A DNA stretch of 13,762 nucleotides from Planctomycetaceae bacterium (lineage in GTDB: Bacteria > Planctomycetota > Planctomycetia > Pirellulales > UBA1268), in contig CANGGC010000019.1 in NCBI GenBank assembly GCA_947453125.1, forward strand, positions 1-13,762. The letters are read 5' to 3'. The translations under genes and the position numbers were made by a program. How positions within the stretch are numbered: the stretch's first letter is position 1; the number at the start of each line of letters is the position of its first letter. Of this stretch, positions 1 through 6,332 are shown in pieces. The notes beneath the pieces are model-generated. The model did not search any database and was not told where the DNA came from. It saw nothing but the letters and a program-made list of their open reading frames with translations.

Positions 1-373
1 CGTCGACTACATGATCCACCACCTCCTCTCCCACTCCGACACCCCCGACTGGCTCAAAGTCAACCAGTTCTTCATCGGGCAGCTGGCCCATATCTGCCGC
101 CGGCTCGACAGCGTCCAGGAGGGGGAGCGGACGGCGCTGGACAACACCGCGATCCTCTACTGCTCGAGCATGATGAGTGGCCATCACGACGCCTCGCAGC
201 TGCCGGTCGTGCTCGTCGGTGGCGGTGGCGGAAAGATCGCCGGCGGCCGGGTGCTCGACTATTCGGGCCAGGAGCAGCGGCAGATGTGCCGGCTTTACAT
301 GTCGCTCCTCGATGTCTGCGGGACCCCGGTCGACTCGTTTGGCGACGCGACGGCGAAGCTCGCCGAGATCTGA
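1..373 (+). CDS. DUF1552 (HXXSHH family) protein, 3' end only
   Basis: The reading frame is open from the window edge (first full codon at 2), so this is the C-terminal ~123 residues of a longer protein; DUF1552 proteins are usually a little over 400 residues. The segment opens with HHLLSHS (17-37), matching the family's HxxSHH signature except that the last His is Ser. The rest follows the family pattern: an LDNTAILYCSSMMSG strand, GHHD, LPVVLVGGGGGKI, then a conserved tail RLYMSLLDVCGTPVDSFGD. DUF1552 proteins are exported and often sit near cytochrome-type PSCyt1/DUF1592-like genes in planctomycetes; their reaction is unknown. The ATG at 11 is internal, not the start. The next gene begins 39 bp after the stop on the same strand, so co-transcription is likely. 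Confidence 0.85.
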   Translation, partial: VDYMIHHLLSHSDTPDWLKVNQFFIGQLAHICRRLDSVQEGERTALDNTAILYCSSMMSGHHDASQLPVVLVGGGGGKIAGGRVLDYSGQEQRQMCRLYMSLLDVCGTPVDSFGDATAKLAEI

Positions 374-412
374 CGGCCGCGGGGTGGAGCGCGAAACGCG
401 GAGGGGAGTCTC

Positions 413-1843
413 ATGCAACGGGTGAATCCCTCAGTTCGTCGTGTTGCGTCGTGTGGTCTGGCGATCGCGTTCCTCGTGGTCTTCGCCGCGCTCGCTCAGG
501 CCCAGTCCGCCGCTAAGGAGAATCGGGAGAAAGCCACGCCGGCCGGGGTGACCGACATCATCTCGGTGGCCGGCGGCGGTGAGATCCGCGGCGCGGTCGT
601 GAAGCGTTTTCCCGACGGCACGCTCGATGTGGCGGTGCAGCGTGACTGGCTCGATGCCCATGCCCCCGAGGCGGCAGGGGCCCTCCTGGTCGAGGAACGC
701 CTGCAGACGCGAGCCGTGATGGAGTCGCTTTCCCAACGCCTCACGGACACGATCGCAGGTCTGCCGGAGAGTCGCACGCGCACCCTCGGGCTGCTGCGCC
801 GCGAGGCCGATCGCATCGATGCCTGGCTGGCGGCAGCCGAGCAGGCCAGGGCACGCGATGAGGCAGGGCAGGGGGACGCAGACGCCGATCCGAATGACCG
901 GTCGGTGCGCCCCCCGGCCGCCAGACGTGGCGAGACGCAATTCACGCTCCTGCGGATCGGCCCCAAACGCGTGCAGAAGGTGCGGCCGAGCGGTCAGAAT
1001 GCGCAGCGCGTCGCCCGCTGGGCGTGGAGTGAGCGGCTGGAGGATGTCGAGGGGCGCTCGGCCGCGGATCTCTCCAAGGAATTGAAGGCGCGAGGGATCG
1101 ATCCGCTCTCCCCGCCGCCGGGGCTCGGCGACCGGCTGCCGCCGTTGCCACAGGACGATCGGGAGTGGGCGACGCGGATGGCGCTGGTGGAGGATGCGCT
1201 TGGCGATCCCGTGGCTTTCCAGGGTTTTGGCGATACGGTCGTGAAGACGGGGGACACGGATGGGGGACTCGCGGGAATCCTTCCACAATTGGGGCAACTC
1301 CTCGGCGGCGGCAACGGGGGGATCGGGGGGCTCGGGCTCGACGACGTTCTCGGTGGGCTCAAAGACGCCGGTCTCCCTGGCGTGCCGGTGATACCGCCCG
1401 GAGCTCACGGTCCGAATCAGCGTGGCAGGCCGGCTGACACATGGCTCGCTTCGGCCCGGGCCCAGGCGGCCGATGCCGGGAGATACCGGGCGACGCGAGT
1501 CAAAGTGGATGGAGCGAATGGCCGGGCGGAGGTGGAATCGGTGTTCGAGGTCCGCATGGCCGACGGCACGTGGGAGACGATCTGGCGCGAGGTTCAGGTC
1601 GCCGACGCGGCGCAGGCCGACGAGGCGGCAGTGGAGCGGATCACGGCCGACGAGCGGATCAGCGGGCTTCTCCAGGCGATCCGCGGCGTGGGAATCGTCA
1701 GCGAGGCGAATATCATGCAGGCGATCCGCGTCGGAGCCGCCACCATGGCAGCCCAAGGGGCTGTCGACAACGCCTTCAACGACTTTCGCAGCCGTCATAT
1801 CCAGCGTCTCGACGGCCCACCGCTGCGTTGGGACGGCCGGTAG
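413..1843 (+). CDS. Exported protein of unknown function (476 aa)
   Basis: I do not recognise a family. The ATG has a strong ribosome binding site (GGAGGGGAG at 400-408, 4 bp spacer). The N-terminus is a Sec-type signal peptide: Arg at 3, 9 and 10, a hydrophobic core at about 12-29, and a likely cleavage after AQA (residue 30). The mature part has a short beta-rich stretch at 45-75 (GGGEIRGAVVKRFPDGTLDV), which could be a small SH3- or Sm-like barrel. A helical, charged region follows at 85-150, a proline-rich segment at 230-247, and a Gly/Leu-rich linker at 284-329 (QLLGGGNGGIGGLG). A C-terminal alpha/beta domain spans about 340-476 (YRATRVKVDGANGRAEVESVFEVR, then helices). It lies between the DUF1552 and isomerase genes, all rightward with gaps of 39 and 54 bp, suggesting one operon and an envelope location. 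Confidence 0.85.
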   Translation: MQRVNPSVRRVASCGLAIAFLVVFAALAQAQSAAKENREKATPAGVTDIISVAGGGEIRGAVVKRFPDGTLDVAVQRDWLDAHAPEAAGALLVEERLQTRAVMESLSQRLTDTIAGLPESRTRTLGLLRREADRIDAWLAAAEQARARDEAGQGDADADPNDRSVRPPAARRGETQFTLLRIGPKRVQKVRPSGQNAQRVARWAWSERLEDVEGRSAADLSKELKARGIDPLSPPPGLGDRLPPLPQDDREWATRMALVEDALGDPVAFQGFGDTVVKTGDTDGGLAGILPQLGQLLGGGNGGIGGLGLDDVLGGLKDAGLPGVPVIPPGAHGPNQRGRPADTWLASARAQAADAGRYRATRVKVDGANGRAEVESVFEVRMADGTWETIWREVQVADAAQADEAAVERITADERISGLLQAIRGVGIVSEANIMQAIRVGAATMAAQGAVDNAFNDFRSRHIQRLDGPPLRWDGR

Positions 1844-1897
1844 CGGACTGTGCAACAATACTTCAGGATCCCTTCCAATTCCCCTCGGAGTAGCGTG

Positions 1898-2866
1898 ATG
1901 CCCGCCGACACCCCTTCCCTCTCGCGCCGCCAGCTCCTCGCCGCCGCCCCGGCCGCCCTCGCGATCGCCACCGCATCGGCGATTCCCGCGCGTGGCGCCG
2001 ATCGATCCGCGGCGCCAATCGATACGCTCATCGAGCCCCCTGCCGGAAAGAAGATTCTTCTTTCCTGCAAGCTCGGCATGATCGCCGGTGAGGCTGGCGG
2101 GAAGGCGCTGTCGCTCGTCGAGCGGCTCTCGATGGCGGCCGCTGCCGGCTTCGACGGTGTCGATCTCGATCAAGCCGGCGGGATCACCACGAGCGAAGCC
2201 CGCACTGCGGTTCGTGAAAGCGGCGTCTTCGTCCATAACGCCATCAACCACGAGCACTGGGGGAAGCGGCTGACGAGCCCGAATCCCGACGACCGGGCCA
2301 CCGCGGTCGCCAACCTCGAGCACTGTCTGCGTGTCTCCCACGCGGCCGGTGGCAGCGGCGTGCTGATCGTCGTCGGCCAGGGGGGAGACGGCCCCGAGGC
2401 GGAGATCGAGGATCGCTGCCGCACCGAGATGAAGAAGGTGCTGCCGCTGGCGGCGTCACTCGGGCAGCCGATCCTGATCGAGAACGTCTGGAACCGGATG
2501 ATGTACGACCACGACGCGCCCCCGGAGCAGGGGCCGGAGCGGTTCATCGCCTTCGTCGACAGCTTCAAGAGCCCGTGGGTGGGAATGTATTACGACATCG
2601 GCAACCACTGGAAATACGGCCAGCCGAAGGATTGGATCCACAAGTTCGGTCACCGCTGCGTGAAGCTCGACATCAAGGGCTTCAGCCGGAAGAAGAACGC
2701 CTTCGTCGACATCGTCAGCGCCGACGACGACGTGCCGTGGGGCGAGGTGCGTGAGGCACTCGCCGACATCGGCTTCGCCGGCTGGGCGACGGCCGAAGTC
2801 GGCGGCGGCGAGGTCCCCCGCCTCACCGAGGTCCGCAAGCAGATGGAGCAGGCGCTCTACGGCTGA
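1898..2866 (+). CDS. Tat-exported sugar phosphate isomerase/epimerase-like TIM-barrel protein
   Basis: The product resembles the xylose-isomerase-like TIM-barrel superfamily (AP endonuclease 2 / hydroxypyruvate isomerase group), metal-dependent enzymes that isomerise or epimerise sugars. ATG 1898 is chosen over the in-frame GTG at 1850 because GGAG lies at 1887-1890, 7 bp upstream, and because it puts the twin-arginine motif (SRRQLLAAA, residues 9-17) near the N-terminus with a hydrophobic stretch up to about 33. Barrel landmarks in the 322-aa protein: GFDGVDLD (84-91), HNAINHEHW (113-121), the ILIEN strand with E195, YYDIGNHWKYG (231-241) with D233, CVKLDIKG (254-261) and TAEVGGG (298-304) with E300. 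E195, D233 and E300 are likely metal ligands by family analogy. The substrate cannot be told from sequence. Planctomycetes carry many such exported isomerases. Confidence 0.85.
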   Translation: MPADTPSLSRRQLLAAAPAALAIATASAIPARGADRSAAPIDTLIEPPAGKKILLSCKLGMIAGEAGGKALSLVERLSMAAAAGFDGVDLDQAGGITTSEARTAVRESGVFVHNAINHEHWGKRLTSPNPDDRATAVANLEHCLRVSHAAGGSGVLIVVGQGGDGPEAEIEDRCRTEMKKVLPLAASLGQPILIENVWNRMMYDHDAPPEQGPERFIAFVDSFKSPWVGMYYDIGNHWKYGQPKDWIHKFGHRCVKLDIKGFSRKKNAFVDIVSADDDVPWGEVREALADIGFAGWATAEVGGGEVPRLTEVRKQMEQALYG

Positions 2867-2881
2867 CAGGCGGCGGGCTGA

Positions 2882-2911
2882 CGATCGGCGGCCGAGGTTT
2901 GCCGTCGATCG
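2882..2911. terminator. Hairpin between convergent genes, candidate terminator
   Basis: An 11-bp inverted repeat, CGATCGGCGGC (2882-2892) with GCCGTCGATCG (2901-2911), has one G-T wobble and an 8-nt loop. It sits 15 bp after the isomerase stop and 18 bp from the end of the leftward vapC-like gene, where a two-way terminator would be expected. The rightward transcript continues into CCTCCTTTC, only a weak U-tract, so efficiency is uncertain. Confidence 0.5.
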
Positions 2912-2929
2912 CCTCCTTTCGCCAGCGTG

Positions 2930-3370
2930 TCAGCGAGCGGCAAACGGATCGACGACGTGGAGGAAAGCGAAACGCGAGAAATCCCGATCGCGGGTGTAGA
3001 GCCTGCGGATGTCGTGCTGCTTGAGGATCGCGGCAATGTGGGCGTCGGGCACGAGGTTGCCGCGGGCCGGGACGTCTCGGGTCAGATTCCGGTAAATCCC
3101 CCAGAAACCGTCGGCCTCGCCTACGCATCGTACGTGCGGTCGCGTGAGGAGGCGATCGATGTTCCCCTGCGCCTCGGTGGGGGAAAGGGGCTTGGCGAAG
3201 ATCCTCGGGTGGGTCGCGATGCGCAGGTAGCCCATCACGGTTGGCCAGGGGAGATAGCAGACCTCATCGCCGAGGGCGACCGATTGGAGGAAGGCGAGCG
3301 CTTCGGCATGGAGTGCCGAAGAAGCGTCTGAGGCGTAGAGGAGAATGTTGACGTCGAGCGCGAAGCTCAC
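2930..3370 (-). CDS. vapC: VapC-like PIN-domain toxin
   Basis: This is a 146-aa single-domain PIN protein, the usual length for VapC ribonuclease toxins, which cleave tRNA or rRNA until bound by their antitoxin. Visible motifs: FALDVNILLYA (3-13) with catalytic D6 and N8; NLVPDAHIAA (105-114) with D109; YTRDRDF (125-131) with D128 and D130. The stretch PWPTVMGYLRIATHP-RIF (41-58) is typical of the VapC subfamily that has FLR-xxT in place of the usual second acidic residue, so the lack of Glu there is probably not inactivating. It starts with GTG at 3370, overlapping the antitoxin stop as GTGA. A GGAGGA site (3385-3380) with a 9-nt spacer lies inside vapB, indicating coupled translation. It appears intact. 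Confidence 0.88.
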   Translation of the reverse strand: MSFALDVNILLYASDASSALHAEALAFLQSVALGDEVCYLPWPTVMGYLRIATHPRIFAKPLSPTEAQGNIDRLLTRPHVRCVGEADGFWGIYRNLTRDVPARGNLVPDAHIAAILKQHDIRRLYTRDRDFSRFAFLHVVDPFAAR

Positions 3371-3612
3371 GGCCGGTCATCCTCCATCGCGTCGAAGAGG
3401 GCGTCACGGTCGGCCAAGTCGACACGAGCCCCCATCGGCCGGGCGGTCCATTCGAGCGCCTCCGCCCCGCGCCGGTTGTCGCGGCTCCGTCGCGTCGCCA
3501 GGGCCGTGGCCAAGAGGTCGGACACGAGCCGACCGAGCGACTTGCCTTCCTGCTGCCCAAGGGTTCGCAGTTCGTCGAGAAGGGGCGTATCGATATCGAG
3601 GGTCGTTCGCAT
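3367..3612 (-). CDS. vapB: VapB-like ribbon-helix-helix antitoxin
   Basis: An 81-aa protein starting MRTTLDIDTPLLDELR: a beta-strand (2-8), a helix (9-21), a turn at GKSLG (23-27) and a second helix (28-41), the ribbon-helix-helix DNA-binding fold of many VapB antitoxins. The C-terminal part (about 58-81, MGARVDLADRDALFDAMEDD) is acidic and would neutralise the toxin. ATG 3612 is preferred to the upstream in-frame ATG at 3639 because RHH antitoxins usually begin MRTTL-, with the strand directly at the N-terminus. No clear Shine-Dalgarno precedes it. The toxin gene overlaps by 4 bases downstream. By family precedent VapB binds palindromes at its own promoter; two related palindromes flank this start codon. 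Confidence 0.82.
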   Translation of the reverse strand: MRTTLDIDTPLLDELRTLGQQEGKSLGRLVSDLLATALATRRSRDNRRGAEALEWTARPMGARVDLADRDALFDAMEDDRP

Positions 3613-3648
3613 GATGCGTGATGATATCAGGGATCGCATCTGATGCGA
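3608..3648 (-). promoter_or_regulatory. Paired palindromes at the vapB start, candidate VapB(C) operator
   Basis: Two perfect palindromes share the half-site CGCAT(C)/GATGCG: CGCATGATGCG at 3608-3618, which includes the vapB ATG (3612-3610), and TCGCATCTGATGCGA at 3634-3648. Their centres are 28 bp apart. An 8-bp palindrome, TGATATCA (3622-3629), lies between them and could overlap a -10 element. The layout suits cooperative binding by an RHH antitoxin and autorepression. Function is inferred from position and symmetry only. Confidence 0.55.
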
Positions 3649-3670
3649 AATGCGTCGCCGTTCTGGCGCT

Positions 3671-4870
3671 TCATCGCCGCGGCGGGAGCGTGTTCACGTA
3701 CAGCTTCACGTTGTGGGTGGCGCGGCCGACGGCGACGATGTCGGGATTGCCGTCACCGGTGAGGTCGGCGGCGACGAGATCCTCGACCGTCACGCCGCCG
3801 GCATCGATCACGTCGCGGGTCCAGCGGGAGCCGTCGGCATTCGCCCGGTAGAGGGCGAGCGTCGGCCCGTGTCCCTCGACGGCTGAGGGGTCGCTCGATC
3901 CGAACACGATCTCGTCGCCACCGTCGCCGTCGAGATCGATTGTCGCGAGGGCGTGGCCGCGCACGTAGCCCGTGTCGATCACCCTCCGCCTCCAGGGGGC
4001 CGAGGGTCCTTCGGCCGAGGGATGGTAGACGGCCACCGCCGTGCCATGCATCGGCTCGACGGTGACGAGGAACTCGCGGCCGCTCCGCAGGGAGCCGGCC
4101 TTGATCTCCCCCGAGCCGTCCGAGTTGGGCGCGCTGCCAGGGATTCCCGTGGCGAGCGTCGCCTTGGTGAAGCCGTCTGCACTCTTTCGGAGCAGATGGA
4201 CTCCTTCGCGGCTGGCGGTAAGCGTGTCGATCCGGCCGTCGCCGTCGACGTCGGCGTGAGTGTGGTTGTGCATCCGATTGAGCGTGCCGTCGAGGATCGT
4301 CGTTCCCCAGCGGTCCTTGGCCGGATCGGCCGGGATCGAAAACGCCGTCAGGGCCACTCCTGGCTTTCCTTCCGGTGCGGCCAGCGGCGAGACAATGAGT
4401 TGGGCCTTGCCGGTGTGGAGGACATCGGCCCAGCGCATCCGGTGGGTGGAATGGAGTGGCCCGAGATCATGGACCTTCCACGGCTCGTCAAGCGAGGCAC
4501 CACGACGGAGCCAGTGGACGCTGCCGGTCTTCGGCCAGGAGGCGCCAAGCGCGAAGTCGACCTGGCCGTCGCCGTCGATGTCGTGCGGCGCGATGCAGAC
4601 GTTGTCACGCGGGGTCTGATCGCGGATCACCGTGTGCTTCTTCCATTCGCCGGCCGTTTCGGCCGGATTGCCATACCAGAGGACGGCGTTCTCCGTGACA
4701 ACGACGATGTCCTGCCGGTCATCGCCGTCGACGTCGGCGAGCGTCACTCCGTAGCAGATCTCCCCTGGATGGGGATCGATGACGCGCGCGGCGAAGGTCG
4801 GCTCGGCGGCGGCGGCCGCAGGGAGCCACGCGCCGGAGAGGAGAAACGCCGCGACACGGAGCCTGCGCAT
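3671..4870 (-). CDS. Secreted FG-GAP/VCBS repeat protein
   Basis: A 399-aa protein built from FG-GAP-type repeats that fold as a beta-propeller with calcium-binding loops. The chosen ATG (4870-4868) gives a signal peptide MRRLRVAAFLLSGAWLPAAAAA cut near residue 22, and has GAGG at 4880-4877 with a 6-nt spacer; longer in-frame starts run into the upstream gene. Five Dx(D/T)GDxxx(D/E) loops are visible: D46-D54 (DVDGDDRQD), D97-D105 (DIDGDGQVD), D207-D215 (DVDGDGRID), D312-E320 (DLDGDGGDE) and D369-D377 (DLTGDGNPD). Such proteins are usually extracellular or periplasmic binding scaffolds; no catalytic motif is apparent. It starts 46 bp after the DUF1501-A stop in the same direction, so the two are probably one operon. 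Confidence 0.88.
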   Translation of the reverse strand: MRRLRVAAFLLSGAWLPAAAAAEPTFAARVIDPHPGEICYGVTLADVDGDDRQDIVVVTENAVLWYGNPAETAGEWKKHTVIRDQTPRDNVCIAPHDIDGDGQVDFALGASWPKTGSVHWLRRGASLDEPWKVHDLGPLHSTHRMRWADVLHTGKAQLIVSPLAAPEGKPGVALTAFSIPADPAKDRWGTTILDGTLNRMHNHTHADVDGDGRIDTLTASREGVHLLRKSADGFTKATLATGIPGSAPNSDGSGEIKAGSLRSGREFLVTVEPMHGTAVAVYHPSAEGPSAPWRRRVIDTGYVRGHALATIDLDGDGGDEIVFGSSDPSAVEGHGPTLALYRANADGSRWTRDVIDAGGVTVEDLVAADLTGDGNPDIVAVGRATHNVKLYVNTLPPRR

Positions 4871-4877
4871 AAAAGAC

Positions 4878-4912
4878 CTCGGGCGTGGAAAAAATCCCCG
4901 ATAAAACCCGAG
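4878..4912 (-). promoter_or_regulatory. Inverted repeat covering the FG-GAP gene ribosome binding site
   Basis: In the leftward transcript CTCGGG (4912-4907) can pair with CCCGAG (4883-4878) across a 23-nt A/U-rich loop. The second arm contains three bases of the GAGG ribosome binding site of the FG-GAP gene. It could tie FG-GAP translation to that of the upstream DUF1501-A gene, or act as a weak terminator, since GTCTTTT follows. A 6-bp stem with a long loop can arise by chance. Confidence 0.25.
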
Positions 4913-4916
4913 AATC

Positions 4917-6263
4917 TCAGACGAGCTCGGGGAGCGGGGCGTGGTGGTCGGTGATGTACTGCGGCCGGCCGGAGAGATCGTTGACCGTCGAGAGATGATC
5001 GACGCCGAGGCGGTGATAGAGGGTGGCATGCACCTCCTCGAACCGCACCGGCCGGTCCTTCACCTCACCGGCGATCCGATCGGTCGAGCCGATCACCTGC
5101 CCGGTTCGCAGGCCGCCGCCGGCGAGGAGCGCACAGGTGACGTTCGGCCAGTGATCGCGGCCGGCATCCTTGTTGATCTTCGGCGTCCGGCCAAACTCCC
5201 CCCACACGATCACGGTCACGTCCTTGTCGAGGCCGCGGCGGTGGATGTCGTTGACGAGCGCCGACACGCCCTGATCGAGCTGGGGGAGATTCTCCCGGCA
5301 GTTGGCGAAGTTGTTTCCGTGGTAGTCCCAGAAGCTGTAGCTGAGGGTCACGCAGCGCACGCCCGCCTCGACGAGGCGGCGGGCGGCGAGGAACTGCTGC
5401 ATGAGACGCGGGGCGCCGTCGCCTTGGTGCTTCTCGGTGCCATAGCCGTATTCGTCGCGCACCGACTGCGGCTCCTTCGAGACATCGAGTGCCTCGGCCA
5501 GGGCGTTTGAGGTGAGGACGCCGAAGGCCTGCTGCTGGAAGGCATCCATCCCGTCCATCATGCCGGTACGGTCGGCCGTGCGGTTGAAGGAGTCGAGGGC
5601 GCGGACGAGGCCGCCACGGTCGCCGAGCCGGTCGAGGGTGAGGCCCGAGAGAACGAGATCGCCGGCGCCGTCGCCATTGGGCTGGAAGGGGGTGCAGGAA
5701 GGGCCGAGATAGCCGGGCTTACCGGAGTTGTAGGGGCGGTGCTGCATCCGCGGCGACAGCCCGACATAGGGAGGCGCCGCCGGGCGGGCCGGGCCCTTGA
5801 GCTTGGCCACCACCGAGCCGAACTCCGGATGACCTCCCGGCGGCTGCCGCTGATGGCTGCGGCCGGTGAGGCACTGGAAGGAGTAGTGGTCGCCGGTAGC
5901 GCCAACGAGCGAGCGGATGACGGCGAACTTGTCCATCATTTTCGCCATCCTCGGCATCAACTCGCAGACCTCGATGCCGGGGACATTCGTGGCTATGGGT
6001 GAGAACTCGCCGCGGACTTCGCTCGGCGCATCAGGCTTCAGATCGATCATGTCCTGATGGGGCGGGCCTCCCGGCAGGTAGATCATGATCACGGCCTTCT
6101 GGCTCGCCGCCGACCCGGTTGCTTGCTCGGCCCGGAGGACGTCGGCGAGTGTCAGCCCAGGCCCGGCAGTGCCGAGGGCGGCGAGGCCACCGATGCGGAG
6201 GAACTGTCTCCGGCTGCCGCGGTCGCAGAACCGGCCGGAGGGAGTGCCCGGGATCGTGAGCAT
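4917..6263 (-). CDS. DUF1501 protein A (Tat-exported, alkaline-phosphatase-superfamily-like)
   Basis: A 448-aa full-length DUF1501 protein. ATG 6263 is chosen over the in-frame start at 6317: MLTIPG matches the MLTI/MLSI starts of the two neighbouring paralogues, and AGGA lies 8 nt upstream. The leader RFCDRGSRRQFLRIGG (11-26) is a twin-arginine signal (R18-R19). Family landmarks: GGPPHQDMIDLKPDAP (65-80) with D71, RGEF (84-87), VPGIEVCELMPRMA (94-107), WDYHGNNF (312-319), WGEFGRTP (354-361), KDAGRDHWP (365-373) and SGRPQY (431-436). The acidic/His residues D71, D313, H315, E356, D370 and H371 are plausible metal ligands by analogy with the alkaline phosphatase superfamily. Substrate unknown. 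It lies 69 nt after DUF1501-B and 46 nt before the FG-GAP gene. Confidence 0.92.
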   Translation of the reverse strand: MLTIPGTPSGRFCDRGSRRQFLRIGGLAALGTAGPGLTLADVLRAEQATGSAASQKAVIMIYLPGGPPHQDMIDLKPDAPSEVRGEFSPIATNVPGIEVCELMPRMAKMMDKFAVIRSLVGATGDHYSFQCLTGRSHQRQPPGGHPEFGSVVAKLKGPARPAAPPYVGLSPRMQHRPYNSGKPGYLGPSCTPFQPNGDGAGDLVLSGLTLDRLGDRGGLVRALDSFNRTADRTGMMDGMDAFQQQAFGVLTSNALAEALDVSKEPQSVRDEYGYGTEKHQGDGAPRLMQQFLAARRLVEAGVRCVTLSYSFWDYHGNNFANCRENLPQLDQGVSALVNDIHRRGLDKDVTVIVWGEFGRTPKINKDAGRDHWPNVTCALLAGGGLRTGQVIGSTDRIAGEVKDRPVRFEEVHATLYHRLGVDHLSTVNDLSGRPQYITDHHAPLPELV

Positions 6264-6332
6264 GGTGGGAATCCTGTCGTGGACGCTTGGTGTCGATAGG
6301 GGGTGTGGGGCCGGCAACGCGGGCGTGACGTG

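Noticed and set aside
431..2341. Long open frame on the minus strand (636 codons) opposite the exported protein and isomerase genes
   Set aside because: It lies antisense to two well-supported genes with signal peptides and ribosome binding sites. Its product is Arg/Pro/Gly/His-rich with no recognisable domain, typical of frames kept open by high GC at third positions.
2930..3370. VapC-like toxin judged inactive for lack of the second PIN acidic residue
   Set aside because: The replacement pattern (PW...LR-xxT-HPRIF) is shared with a known subfamily of VapC proteins, so absence of Glu there is not evidence of decay.
3953..4954. Plus-strand open frame (333 codons) opposite the FG-GAP gene
   Set aside because: The minus strand encodes five calcium-loop repeats and a signal peptide; the plus-strand product is low-complexity and has no motif.
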